Source of the DNA: Euonymus europaeus
Taxonomy: Eukaryota > Streptophyta > Magnoliopsida > Celastrales > Celastraceae
Length of the DNA stretch: 64,000 nucleotides
Reading direction: 5' to 3'
Assembly: GCA_963580455.1 (NCBI GenBank)
Contig: OY756962.1
Coordinates: 10,248,001-10,312,000 of the forward strand
The notes below the pieces were generated by a model. That model did no database searches and was not told where the DNA came from. It worked only from the letters and a program-made list of their open reading frames with translations. Position 1 is the stretch's first letter. Every line of letters begins with the position of its first letter. Both the position numbers and the translations under genes were made by a program. This document shows, piece by piece, positions 34,019-45,099 of the stretch.

Positions 34019-35545
34019 CTATTGAAAAATATGGCATTCTGAAATCCATTTCTTGATATCTCTTTTCATTCCCAACCAATAAAAGTTCTTCTTCAATTGT
34101 TGGTAAGTCTTAAGTACTCCATGATGGCCAGAAGTTGGAGTACTGTGGTATTCTTGAAATAGTCTTTCTCTCCAAGATGATGCTGGACTAAGCACAATTC
34201 TGTGCTTATATTTCAGAAATCCATTGTCAGAATGATATTTTAAACCTAAAGGAGTAGATGATTCCAAAGACACATTTTCAATAGATGCAAACTGTATTTT
34301 AGCTAAATGGTCTTTGATCCAAGCATCTTGCTCATTATCTCTTCTTAAAGCATCCAGCCAGCCAAAGTAAGGATAAGTGATTGCCAAAATTTCTGAACTA
34401 GGCTGAACAGGTAGTTCTGGCAGTTGGGTTGAACCTGGTATCCTAGAAAGTGCATCAGCCACTACATTATGGGATCCTTGTTTATACCGAATCTCATAGT
34501 CATATCCTAATAATTTTGCTACCCATCTCTACTGAAATGGAGTGTTGGCTCTATTATGCAGAAAGTATTTGAGACTATGATGATCTGTCCTAATGATAAA
34601 ATACCTTCCATGTAAGTAGGTTTGCCATTTTTTGACAGCAGACACTATGGCAATTAACTCCCTTTCATAAGCAGATAAAGCTTGATTCCTGGGCCCTAAG
34701 GCTGACTTGTAAAAGCAATTGGTCTCCCTTCCTGTTGAAGAACTGCCCCAATGCCACAACCTGAAGCATCACAGTCCACTTCAAAGATTTTTGTAAAATC
34801 AGGTAGACCTAGTACCTGTGAGGAAGTCATGAGATTCTTCAAAGCTTGGAAAGCTTGTGTGGATGTAGTAGTCGAACATAACCTATTCTTCCTAGTAAGC
34901 TGGTAGAGACGTTGGCAAATTTTACCATAGTTTGGTGCAAATTTCCTGCAATATCCAGTGAGGCCCAAGAAGCCTCTTAGTTCCTTCACATTAGCTGGTA
35001 TTGTCCATTCCAAGATTGCCTTTAACTTATTTGGATCAGCAGCAACCACAATCCTTGAAACTATATGACCTAAATACTCCACCTGAATCTGACTAAAGGT
35101 ACTTTTTTGTTGCTTCACTAACAAGCGATTTTTCTTTAATATCTCAAAGGCCAATTGCAAATGATGAAGATGCAAGTCCCAATCAGCACTTTAAATTAGT
35201 ATATCATAAAAAAATAAGTGTAAACTTCCTTAGATAAGGCCTGAAAATATCATTCATTAAATTTTGAAATGTTGCTGGAGCATTTGTCAAGCCAAATGGC
35301 ATGACTAAAAATTCATAGTGGCCCTCATGTGTTCTAAAGGCTGTATTCTCAATATCAGCAACAGCCATCCTGATCTGATGATAACCAGATCTGAGGTCTA
35401 ACTTAGAGAAATATTGAGCTCTATATAGCTCATCCAGTAAATCATCAATCAAGGGAATGGGATATGTGTCCTTGATAGTGGGCTGATTAATTTCTCTATA
35501 ATCGATACACATCCTCCAAGTTCCCTCTTTTTTCTTAACTAACAA
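34019..35545 (-). pseudogene. Reina-like RT, RNase H and HHCC finger
   Basis: RT begins [18 protein letters not shown] (35545) and runs to [18 protein letters not shown]. At 35205-35215 a frameshift falls exactly in the FFDD catalytic box (a run of seven T on the minus strand followed by atgata), so the two Asp are not read in frame. Downstream frames give VEYLGHIVS, an RNase H CDASGCGIGAVL (about 34765), TDHHSLKYFL and VADALSRIPG, then the HHCC finger region HHGVLKTYQQLKKNFYWLG (34143 down), where the final CHIFQ shows one of the finger Cys replaced. Confidence 0.9.
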
Positions 35546-35590
35546 AACTGGAGAAGAAAATGGACCGTGACTGGGCCCTATGAAACCTTA

Positions 35591-37453
35591 CTACAATAAC
35601 TCCTTAATTGCATTCTCAATCTGAATTTTCTGTGTTGGTCCATAATAATATGGCCTGATGCTTGGTGGTTTGGCTCTTGCTGCCAGTGGTATTGTATGGT
35701 CTTGAGATCGATGAGGAGGTAGAGTAGTGGGAAGCTGAAATATATCTTGAAACTGCAATAACAACTTATTCATCCCTTGCTATTGTTCTTCAGACAGACT
35801 ATTGACTTGCATTTCCAATTTTTTTGTAGCAAACAAAAAATATCCACAATCTGTAGTAGGCAATTCCTTTATAATCTGATGAATTGATGCAGATTGGATT
35901 AATAGTATTCCATTCATATTCCCCTTTAATTGTACGGACATAGAATCAATAGTAAATTCCATAGTTAAAGCCTAGAAATCCCACATAATTGGACCTAAAG
36001 TTGACAGACATTGAACCCTCAAAACTGCATCACAACCTCCCAGAGGTAGTGTAAAAAAATCAACAGTACTAGCATAATTGCTCATACACAACTAACAATT
36101 CCTCACTATTCCTCGACTCCTCACTTTAGCACCATCAGCTATCATGACGTCAAACTCATTAGTGGGTTGAATATGCCAATTAGAGTTTTTAATAAACCTG
36201 GAATCAAGGAAGTTATGACTACTTCCTGAATCCATAAGTACTACAACTGGATAGTCATTAATTGTACCAGTAATCTCCATAGTCTTGACAACTTTCTTTG
36301 CTTCAGAACCATAATAAGCACAAGAGCTTAAGGCCATACAATTTGCCTCCTTCTCTGATTGGAATTCTTGAAAATTAGCAGGTAGTGAATTGTCTGCTAT
36401 CCTCTCATCCTCCATTAAGAATATATCCTCCTCACTCATGTCAACATCTAGTAGTAACAATTGCTTCTTGGCACATTGATGATATCTTGTATATTTTTCA
36501 TCACAGTAAAAGCATAGTCCTTTAGACCTCTTATTTTGCACTTCTTCTCGAGTGATTTTCTTAAATGGTGCGCCAGGTGGTTTTGCAGTGTCCATTGATG
36601 CGCGAGGAATAATACCAGAAGGCTGCCATCTGCCTGAAGCAGAATTTGAAGATATCCCTATACTTAAAGGCTTATTTACTTTAGGAAACCTAGAATTCAC
36701 CATTAAATTCTTGGTTTCTTGCAATTTAGTATCAACTAAATTTGCTAAATTGATTGCCTCATGCACTGTGTCAAGTTTAAAAATCTTAACATCAAATCTC
36801 AATTCCTTCTTCAATCCTCCCACAAAACAACTTTTCAGTAATGTAGGTGACAATTCAATTCTTATGGCCAATCGTCTAAATTCAGCTACATACTCTCTTA
36901 GGGTTCCAGTTTGACACAATTTAAACAATGACTCAGTAGAATCAACAAATTCACTGGGGCCAAATTCTTTACAGAATTCCCTTGTGAATCCTCCCATCTT
37001 GGTGTGGTAACTAAACAATTCATCCAACGAAACCACTGAAAATAATTTGCATCTAGATTAAAGGAAACCATAGCTACCTTTTGATGCTCAGGTGTGTTAT
37101 AAAACTGGAAGTACTGCTCTGTCTTGTAGATCCAAGATAAGGAATCGTCACCTTCTTTGAAACATGGAAAATCCATCTTCTGCCAATTACATCCATTTCC
37201 TTGATCTTGACCTTCAACCAAGCGGAATTCTCTCCAACTTCATTCACGACTTCATTCTCAACAAAGCGAGAATTTTCCTTTGGGATTGATGGAAAAATTT
37301 CTCAAACGCAGCAGTCAATTTTGTATCCATTTGTGTATTAAAACTATCAGCGAAATTTGCCAAAGATTCTACTGAAATAGCCAATTTTTCCACTGTTGTT
37401 TCAAGAAGAGATACTCGGTTATCCTTGGTTGATCGAGTTACAATGGCTGACAT
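35591..37453 (-). pseudogene. Reina-like Gag and protease
   Basis: Gag starts MSAIVTRSTKDNRVSLLE (37453), with a coiled-coil-like N-terminus, and shifts frame twice (about 37244 and 37030). The retrotransposon gag domain is readable from DFPCFKEGDDSLSW to LREYVAEFRRLAIRIE. A zinc knuckle CFYCDEKYTRYHQC lies near 36472-36516; its spacing and the Tyr in place of the usual Gly and Lys are atypical. The protease motif VVLMDSGSSHNFLD (about 36213-36245) is intact. The frame stops at 36092, and short frames continue to 35591 with the pre-RT segment IPLAARAKPPSIRPY. Confidence 0.88.
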
Positions 37454-37475
37454 TCACAATAAAGAAAGAACCTCC

Positions 37476-37487
37476 TCCGATACCAAA
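37476..37487 (-). other. Primer-binding site of Reina-like element
   Basis: On the minus strand, next to the 5' LTR, ttggtatcggag matches the Met-tRNA primer site TGGTATCAGAG with one change (A to G). Confidence 0.75.
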
Positions 37488-37488
37488 T

Positions 37489-37522
37489 TGATAGAATCAG
37501 AGAAATAACGAATCAAGAAGGG

Positions 37523-37558
<36 letters not shown>

Positions 37559-37824
37559 GAGAGAGAGGGAGAGAGAGAGGGAGTATATAGAGAGACATAG
37601 AGAGAGTTGTATTCATTTTCCAGCGTGCCCTTCTCTCATGATTCTTCAGTTATTTATAGTGAATGAGCTGCTGTGATGATTACAGGATGATTACTTTAAA
37701 TGCAAGACTTGCAGTTACAATGCTAACTAACTGTAACCACTTAACAACTAATTAGCCAGATTAGCGCCAATTACAATTACTACAAAATGGTGCACTTTAT
37801 ATTAAAGTAATAGTAATCCTATCA
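37489..37824 (-). repeat. 5' LTR of Reina-like element
   Basis: Upstream LTR in the element's orientation, 24 bp longer than the other copy because of an expanded (GA)n tract at 37520-37581. Scattered substitutions against the 3' copy indicate moderate age. Confidence 0.9.
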
Positions 37825-37829
37825 CAATC

Positions 37830-38328
37830 TCTAGGGTTCCTCAATCAATTCATTTGAAGCAACATAAAGAGTTACCTCATCCTGGCAATCCTTTGTAGCG
37901 ACGAGAGTGTTAAACGGGAAGGAACGAAGGAATAAATGGCAAGGTCTGTCGGTCAGTGAATATCAGTTTGTCTTTACTTCTTGTAATGGTAATTCTGGTT
38001 TTCCTTTTTCTTTTTCTTATTGGCATTCTGGTTAAAGTTAAATGTTGATGCCTCTAAATGCTTCCTCCGTGTTCTTGCATATATACTTCCAGAGACATCG
38101 TGCTTGTTCTGATTCTGAGTAAGAAGCATATAATCTCTATTTTTTTATCTTAAGTTTCTCTAATTTTTTTGTCTTAAGCTTTTTTAAAATAATAAATCTG
38201 TAAATTAATTAAATTCATGCCTAAAAGGATGCCGCTTAATAATAATAATGTCATTGTGAATTGTGATATTTGAAGTATTAATTGGTAATGATTGTAATAG
38301 TATTAAATCATTCGAGCAATGCAATATT
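37830..38328. other. No gene recognised
   Basis: AT-rich sequence. On the minus strand a possible exon end atgag/gtaac at 37876-37880 follows a CT-rich leader (37890-37930), compatible with a transcript start region. No protein of useful length is seen. Confidence 0.3.
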
Positions 38329-38440
38329 TAGGGACGAAATAGGGCCGAGCTGAGCCGGGCTTTAACATGCCCTAGGCCTGGCCCTATATTTTTTAATAGG
38401 CTGAGCTTGGCTCGTTTTAAAAGGGCTGGCCCTAAAGGCC

Positions 38441-38756
38441 TGTGGTAACATTTTTATTACACACGTGGGCCCGCTCCACACTTCTTGGTGGACTCTGGGT
38501 TTGACCACGTGTCTTTTATTATTGCGCCCACAAACGCTGCCTCCCCCCCTCGAACCCGGGCGTCTTACAACTTATATGCGCGCCGAATGCAGAGGAGGTA
38601 CCACTACACCACAAGTGTAAGCCTCATAAGTGAGGACACGGGTTCGAGGGGGGGAGGCAGCGTTTGTGGGCGCAATAATAAAAGACACGTGGTCAAACCC
38701 AGAGTCCACCAAGAAGTGTGGAGCGGGCCCACGTGTGTAATAAAAATGTTACCACA
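38441..38756. mobile_element. Foldback element, perfect 118-bp arms
   Basis: Arms 38441-38558 and 38639-38756 are exact inverted copies around an 80-bp loop. The element starts TGTGG, ends CCACA and is flanked by the direct repeat AGGCC (38436-38440, 38757-38761). Read on the minus strand the loop has an A-box-like tgtagtggtacctcc and, 45 bp on, a B-box-like gggttcgaggg, the layout of a tRNA-type pol III promoter as in SINEs. The other arm carries the second copy of the B-box-like string. Either a SINE-derived hairpin or a TIR element. The perfect arms imply recent origin or ongoing correction. Confidence 0.7.
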
Positions 38757-38889
38757 AGGCCCGTTTGTAATATTTTAATTTTGTTTTAATTAATATATAT
38801 TAATTATTTGTTTGATTATAAATATATATTATAAACAAATATAATATATACAAATATATACATATATAATGTGTACATATATATAATAT

Positions 38890-39275
38890 ATAGATATTGT
38901 TGTAAATGTTAAAAACATTTACTTAATGTGCACGATACACTTAACCAACTCAACCACTAATCTATCCAATATATTAATTATGTTACACACTTAATGGATA
39001 TGATTTAATAGTGGTGGATGAAGATATTAGAATTAATGGAGAAAATGCAATTAGAATTTTTTTTATTAGTTGATTTAGGTGAGTTTTTGCACTATAAATA
39101 AGTTCTTAAACTTCACATTTTTTGTACACATCAATTGAAGAAAGTATTCTCTCATTTCTATCTTATTTGTATCTAGCAAATTTCTCTCCAAATATTCTTC
39201 TAAATATTATTCTTATAATACAAAATTTCTTAATCTTGATTTTAGGAATTCTCTAATTCCTTGTTTTTTTAACAT
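38890..39275 (+). other. Possible LTR-like sequence inside hAT-like element
   Basis: It runs from tgttgtaaatgtt to ttttttaaca, with a central actataaataag TATA box and a long T/A-rich leader, all resembling a short copia-type solo LTR. No target duplication can be matched at the ends, so the call stays weak. Confidence 0.25.
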
Positions 39276-39490
39276 AAAATTTATGTATATATTATATAAA
39301 TATATAATGTATAAATTATATATACATATATATAATAACATATATATAGGCCCGAGGGCTTACGAGCCGGGATTCTTTAAGCCCGAGCTCGGCTCTTTTA
39401 ACTTAAGAGTCGAGCTTGGGTCAGGCCTCTAACGGGCCGCCCGGGAGCTTCCCATGGATGGCCCAACCCGTTTTCATCTCTAGCTACATT

Positions 39491-39677
39491 CACTCAAAAG
39501 ATCACACTCAAATTTATGTGGCTGTTTATCCATTGATTATAAATGTTCGAAAAATGTTACATTGCTCAACTTTTGTTGTTCCAACATAGTCCAATTCTAT
39601 ATGGCATACTATGTAAGTATACTTGGTTGGATCAATTTTTTAAAAAAAATCTTATATTCTCTCTTCAATTTATTTTG
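39491..39677. other. Short spacer between elements
   Basis: AT-rich spacer. Its last nine bases, tttattttg, are the left target-site duplication of the MULE that follows. Confidence 0.6.
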
Positions 39678-40764
39678 GGGAGAAGTATCCATTAGCCCCC
39701 GAACTTACGATTTTGGGTCATTTTTGACCCTCAACTTTTTTCCAGGTCAATCAAGCCCTCCAACTTTCCAATATGGATCATGTTAACCCTTTTTCCGTTA
39801 AAAATTGATGACATGGTCGTTATATGTTGACGTGTCATTTTTTCTAAAAAAAAAATTTGTCACATGGATTTATTGGTTGACACATGTAATTTTTTTTAAA
39901 AAATGCAAATTAAATACAATAAAATACATGATAAAAAATAAAAATTTGAATCTAAATCTTCATCTTCAACGGAGAGATTCCATCTTCTCCGATGAAACTT
40001 GTCACTATCTGATATCTCCTCACCTTCCATAAATCTATAACCAGCAACATCTTTTGTCGCCTAAAATTGAACCTGAGCCCACAAACTTGATCAAAAACAT
40101 TATCAAAAAGATCTGGATGATCAAAAAGCTCTGGATTTCAAGCCTTTGTAAACCTAATCGATTATTCGAACACGGATCTGCAAACCTGATCGATTATCAA
40201 AAGCCTGAACATGCAAACCCGATTTCTTGTGCAGTGCTTCAAGCTCCATGGAAGGTTTGTGTCCTCACTTGTGAAGCAGCAAGTTGTGGTCGTGTTGAAA
40301 TCCCCTCTCGCAAGTCTCGTCTATGAAGCTGGAAACCCAATGTCTCTGTTTTTCGCTATCAAAGTTTTTGGCAATAAAGCAATCACTTCAACATTTGGAT
40401 CTATCTAATCCAAACAATAAATAAATTATGTAAACCTACCACCACTAAGAGAGATGGAGAGAGAAAGAGATGGAGGAGTAGGAGAGAGAGCCATGGAAGT
40501 TTGTTTTTTAATTTTTGGTTTAATTTTTTAAGAATTTTGGGATTTTAATTTCTTTTAATTCCATGTGAAAATTTATTTATTTTTTAAGAAATTAACACAT
40601 CATCAAATAACAACCAAGTTAGCAATTTTTGATAGAAAATGGTGAAAAGGATTAACGTGACCTAAATTGAAAAGTTTGAGAGATTGATTGACATTAAAAA
40701 AAAAGATTTAGGGGCCAAAATGACCCAAAAACGCAAGTTCAAAGGTTAATTTGATCCTTCTCTC
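39678..40764. mobile_element. Non-autonomous MULE, 9-bp TSD
   Basis: A 1087-bp element with long, diverged terminal inverted repeats of at least 150 bp (gggagaagtatcc on the left; gagagaaggatca as complement of the right). The exact 9-bp duplication TTTATTTTG flanks it (39669-39677, 40765-40773), the hallmark of Mutator transposition. It has no transposase. The interior 40000-40410 is less AT-rich than the ends and has an open plus-strand stretch (40211-40408, reading KQQVVVVLKSPLASLVYEAG) that I do not recognise; it might be captured host sequence as in Pack-MULEs. Confidence 0.85.
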
Positions 40765-40773
40765 TTTATTTTG

Positions 40774-41384
40774 TGACATTTAATTTTGTCGGTTTTATTT
40801 TTTTATTCTATTTAATATTTCTCACACTTTTTGTTGATTTATCTTTGAAATAAAATTTAATAAAAATTTATATTTTTACTTATAATAAATTAATTTATTC
40901 TTATACGAAATCAATGTAATAAAAAAATAAAATTTATTAAATTAAATATCATGAAAATTTATTAAATTAGATATCATTCATGTACATCTACATTATCTAT
41001 TTTCAAAGATTTTGAAAGTTAGAACCCCAAGATTTAGGGTACCCGAGTCCATTAGGTTTAGTAGTTAGGAACATAAAGTTTAGCACTTGAGACATTTATA
41101 ATTTTAGTAACGAATCTATTTCCTGAGCCTATTAGGATTTAATGAATTCGAGAATTGAGATTTATCATTGGGCACATAACATTTTAGTAGTGAATCCAAA
41201 ATTTATGGTCAATTTACGGTGAAATTTTATTGTCAATATACATTAAAACATAAATATCTCTTATAAAAATAATAGACTTCACTAAATGCACTCTGAAATA
41301 TAGTGTTTTATGTATTTACACTTCAATTACATTGTTTTCAAAAAAAATAAAAATAAACATCAGTTTTTCTAGGTATCTCAACTA
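40774..41384. other. AT-rich intergenic
   Basis: Nothing coding. Blocks of gaaccctaagatttagggtacc type (41020-41045) recur at 45053-45078, so a low-copy repeat lies on both sides of the 3.4 kb inverted-repeat element. Confidence 0.45.
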
Positions 41385-43048
41385 TATGTATCCCAAATCG
41401 TCCCAAACTAATGTGGCATGCCACATTGGCAAGCTAACTCATCGGTTTTAAGTTTTTGAAAATTCAAAAACACTGCAACACTGCAACGACTTTTGTCAAA
41501 TCAACAATTGTAAAGTGTGCTATTATAGTCTAGCAGTGTGGTTAGTGTAACCATAGTAAGATTGGAGTTCCAAAAATTGCAAATCTCGTGCAACTCTGAA
41601 AAACCCCAACGAAACCTCCGGAGATATTTTGTTCCAGTTGAAGAAGCATTCCGATTGTCATCGAAGCTTCGTTTGCTCAAAATTGAAGCTTATTACATTT
41701 GAAGCTTGGCTTTCTTGCTCATCTATCGTTCCCGACAACGTAAGTAAAGAAATTTGAATTATTCACTTTTTATTTCAACCATTTATCCACAATATTTCGA
41801 GTTATGAAATAACAAAGATATATGTTATTACTATTCAAAGTGTTAACAAAGATGGAACCTTTAAGTCGAGAAAATAGTAATGTGATTAGTTACTTCTAAA
41901 ATGGTGATATCATACTGCTTTTTTTTTTCGCATAGGGTTTCTCAGATAGGACATTGTGTACTTTTGCTATTGTGATGGCGAATTACTTTGAAGCATGGTT
42001 CAGTTTTCAATTCTGTTACCTTCTTGTGCTATGACATTGGATTAATCTACTGTCAAAATGAACTGTAATATTAAATTTATTTGTTATTACTTTGTGAAAT
42101 TAATACCTTTGATTACAATGGTATAAGGGGTAATAACAACTATGTATTTGTTTGTAACAATCTTTTTGCATTTTGAATTTTTTATTATTACTGGAGAAAG
42201 TAATGTCTTTAATTACAGTTGGAACATTGAGGACTGTTACTAAAATGTTAACTCTGTTTTACGTATCTATTACACCTTGGAAAACCTCAATTGCATTGGA
42301 GCTTCAGCATGTATGAATTAAGCTTGAGGACGAGTTGTGCAGTTTGTTTTATATTGAATGGTGATAAAACAGTGGATTTTTTTATCTAAATGTATTACCA
42401 AATTATGACATAGTCATAATATCATATGATGTTGTCTACTCCCAAATTAATTTGCGATGTAGTATGTGTAAACTGGACGTGATATCAGATTAATTACATT
42501 GGACTATCATTGGTTGATTATGACATTGGACTTTCATTGGTTATCATATGAGATATGAATGGAATATATTGTGATTAAAAATGAGGATTGCATTTTCTTT
42601 CATTGGCATTAAGTTTTGGGTTGATTACCAAACCAATTACATTGTAGTAATGTAATTATTGCACTGTAAAAATTAGTTTATTACAATGCTAGTCTTTGGG
42701 TTATTTGACGTTGTTGCCTGGGTTATTTTGCAATGCAATGATATCATTTACATTATGGATTAACATGGGTATTAATATTTATTACATTGAGATTTGGATT
42801 TATATTGGAGTTTATGATGCAAACAATGACTATTGCATTTTCATTTAATAGTAGATACTTATTTCCATGTTATGTGGTGCTATTATAGTATGTTATTTGG
42901 TGTCATTACACTGGCCATGTCCATTCAATCCTAAATGACATTCCTGATGTGATTTTCACACTCTATAATATTTGGTGCAATGTAATTAACTGGATACCCC
43001 TTTGTTTTTGAATACAGAGTGGATTGTTGCATCATATGCATGTACATC

Positions 43049-43177
43049 ATGGACTATATATTCAACCATAGAAAAATCCTCAACAAACTCAAACAAGATG
43101 AGTTATTCAAGTACCGAACATATTTGTCCCATCAATTTCTAAACGGCAAAAATTTCGCATGGGATGTGCGGCATTGA
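43049..43177 (+). CDS. Small ORF after intron-like acceptor
   Basis: 42 codons beginning MDYIFNHRKILNKLKQDELF and ending WDVRH, lysine-rich and well balanced compared with the surrounding low-complexity DNA. It follows tttttgaatacag, a good acceptor. A donor of consensus form (gtaagt) at 41740 would leave a leader exon (about 41580-41739) rich in CTT/GAAG words. The phrase LKQDEL...FR/YRT is reminiscent of the start of DUF1985 proteins near transposon-borne Ulp1 proteases, which is only a guess. It may be the relic first coding exon of the element's own gene. Confidence 0.3.
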   Translation: MDYIFNHRKILNKLKQDELFKYRTYLSHQFLNGKNFAWDVRH

Positions 43178-44668
43178 TATGTTAGTCATTTATACATTAT
43201 CTTGCCATTTCACTTATGAACGAAATAAAAACATACACATGGAAGAGGTGGATGCTCAATGTAATTAAATTCATTTACAATGTGCTTTACTTATGTAAAC
43301 AATGTAATATTGGATTCACAATATAATTAGCCTATTGTTTAGGGTATTTGGCCAACCATTCAATTTAATTGAGTACTGCTCCATAAAAAATAGTAATGAT
43401 CATATGCTATCATGAAGAACCACAAAAATTCATGCAACCTTGAAAACATTGTCAATTATAATAATTACTATCAAATTTTTTACTTACGTTGTTCTCACAT
43501 GTGGAGATATTTATTACATTGTTGGGACATATTTTCATATAACAAAACTGCACAAATGTTACCAATAATTATTTATTACATGATTCCTTTTTACATTGTA
43601 CCTATTCTTTTTATTTATTTATTTACGAATTGCTTGCTATGCAATGTTTTTGACATTGTTTGCCTTGGTTATGGAGTAATTTGGTTGTTGTTAGAATTAG
43701 ATCTTGACATACAATGTCTAATACATTACAATAGATAGTGCCTAATACATTGTTGTTAAGTCTTATTACATTCTCTGAGAAAAAACAAAGTGATATGACA
43801 AACATATATTGATTAACTTATATCACAAAAAAAAAATCAGATAAGTCAAGTGTTTATTACATTGTCAGGAAATAAATTAAGAACACAATGTAGTAATTAC
43901 ATTGCCCTAACATATTGCAGACGTTTATTACATTGTGAAGACATTACCGAGTATGCATAAAAGAAAAAAAAATACGGGAAATAGACGTAAAAATCTGAAC
44001 ATCATTGAGCTATGAAACTTGCCCAAATCTAGGAAAATATGATAAAAACAAATACAAGAAGATTTATCAAGTTATATACAAATATGTAATTACATTATAA
44101 GTTCAAGACAATGTATTTAGTTCCAGAATACTCAAAATCCTGTAATGAAAGATTTTAAAAGCAAAAGTCTTCTAATGAACAAATTTATTAACGAATCCTC
44201 AACAATGTTTCTTAAAAAATCTATGGTAACATAGATATATGTTATTATTACATGGATCGTACAAAAAAAGACGTGAAATCAACAATCCAACTTCTCTCAC
44301 TGAAAAAGACGAACTAGAACCTTTTTTTTACCATAAAAAACGAGAAACGAGCTTGTAGATGAAATAGAAACATGTTGAGTTTTTCTCCTCTTCATTTCAC
44401 GATTATTTTGGAACCATCAACATTGTGATTGGTTGCCAGATGTTGAATTTTTATTGTCTGAAAATGAGAGAAAGAGATGGTGAGAGATGGTCTAGATGAG
44501 AGAGAAGATGATGCAGGAGAGAAAAGGTTGCTTCAATATTCAAGAAATATGTACTAACTATGGTAAAAACATGTAGTTAAGATAGTAATCGAGGGAGAAG
44601 AGAGAATTTCTAACCCCTAGGCGGGAATTAGGTTTTCCAATAAAAATTGCTCCATGACTTTTCTTGTC

Positions 44669-44711
44669 CTAATCTATGTGGCATGATGACATGTCATGCC
44701 ACATAGATTAG
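44669..44711. repeat. Perfect hairpin, 18-bp arms
   Basis: Arms ctaatctatgtggcatga and its exact complement flank a 7-nt loop near the right end of the 3.4 kb element. The left end has the related palindrome aatgtggcatgccacatt. Confidence 0.85.
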
Positions 44712-45099
44712 GGATGTTTTGGGATGAATAGCATTTTTCAATAAACATTGGAGCTACATACATAGCCCAATATCAGTACAAAAAAACTTAATTAAGAAAC
44801 AATGTAATTAAGAATGACCGAATAAAACATATTGATGATGAATTTTGCTTAAAAAATCTTTACTTGCTGATTCTGGATATGTAATTTTTTTTCAAAATCT
44901 AATTGTACTTTTAGAAATAAAGTTTTTTGAAATTTCATTTAAGAAAAAAAAAACTATAGTGGGTCTTTTCAAATGAGATGTTTTTATTTTTAAAAATTTT
45001 TAGTATTGAAATCCATTCCCTAAGCTCATTAGATTTTCACATATTTTGGAAGTTAGAACCCTAAGATTTAAGGTACCAGAGACCATTACAGTTTAATAG

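Larger units (their letters stand above)
32550..37824 (-). mobile_element. Ty3/gypsy element, Reina-like, inactive
   Basis: A 5275-bp element on the minus strand. LTRs of 312 bp (32550-32861) and 336 bp (37489-37824) begin TGATAG and end CTATCA. They differ mainly in GA-microsatellite length plus scattered substitutions. A Met-tRNA-like primer site and a polypurine tract touch the inner LTR ends. Flanking bases TAATC (32545-32549) and CAATC (37825-37829) form a 5-bp duplication with one mismatch. Small size, short LTRs and a chromodomain-like integrase tail fit the Reina clade of chromoviruses. Confidence 0.92.
38329..39482. mobile_element. Non-autonomous hAT-like element (1154 bp)
   Basis: Ends are imperfect inverted repeats: tagggacgaaatagggc on the left and tagagatgaaaacgggt as complement of the right end. 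Flanking 8-mers gcaatatt (38321-38328) and gctacatt (39483-39490) agree at 6 of 8 positions, the length expected for hAT duplications. Terminal regions are rich in gggc/gagc words (gggccgagctgagccggg; gcccgagctcggctc). No transposase is present. A second, younger inverted-repeat element is nested at 38441-38756. Confidence 0.6.
41385..44750. mobile_element. 3.4 kb inverted-repeat element, unknown family
   Basis: Ends share an inverted block of about 60 bp: left tatcccaaatcgtccc then aatgtggcatgccacatt (palindrome, 41410-41427); complement of the right tcatcccaaaacatccc then ctatgtggcatgac. A hairpin sits at 44669-44711. The interior is AT-rich with at least ten exact ATTACATTG/CAATGTAAT words between 42493 and 43935. 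A plus-strand splice-like arrangement (donor aac/gtaagt at 41739, acceptor gaatacag at 43018) leads to a 42-codon ORF. Probably a MULE- or hAT-type DNA transposon, but no transposase or target duplication was found. Confidence 0.55.

Noticed and set aside
38441..38756. A functional tRNA gene
   Set aside because: Only A-box- and B-box-like strings are present; no cloverleaf with an acceptor stem could be folded.
38890..39275. Confident solo LTR call
   Set aside because: LTR-like in style, but no matching target-site duplication at the ends; kept only as a weak feature.
43412..43738. 108-codon hydrophobic frame resembling a membrane protein
   Set aside because: It is made of AT-rich ATTACATTG-type sequence; hydrophobic residues follow from base composition.
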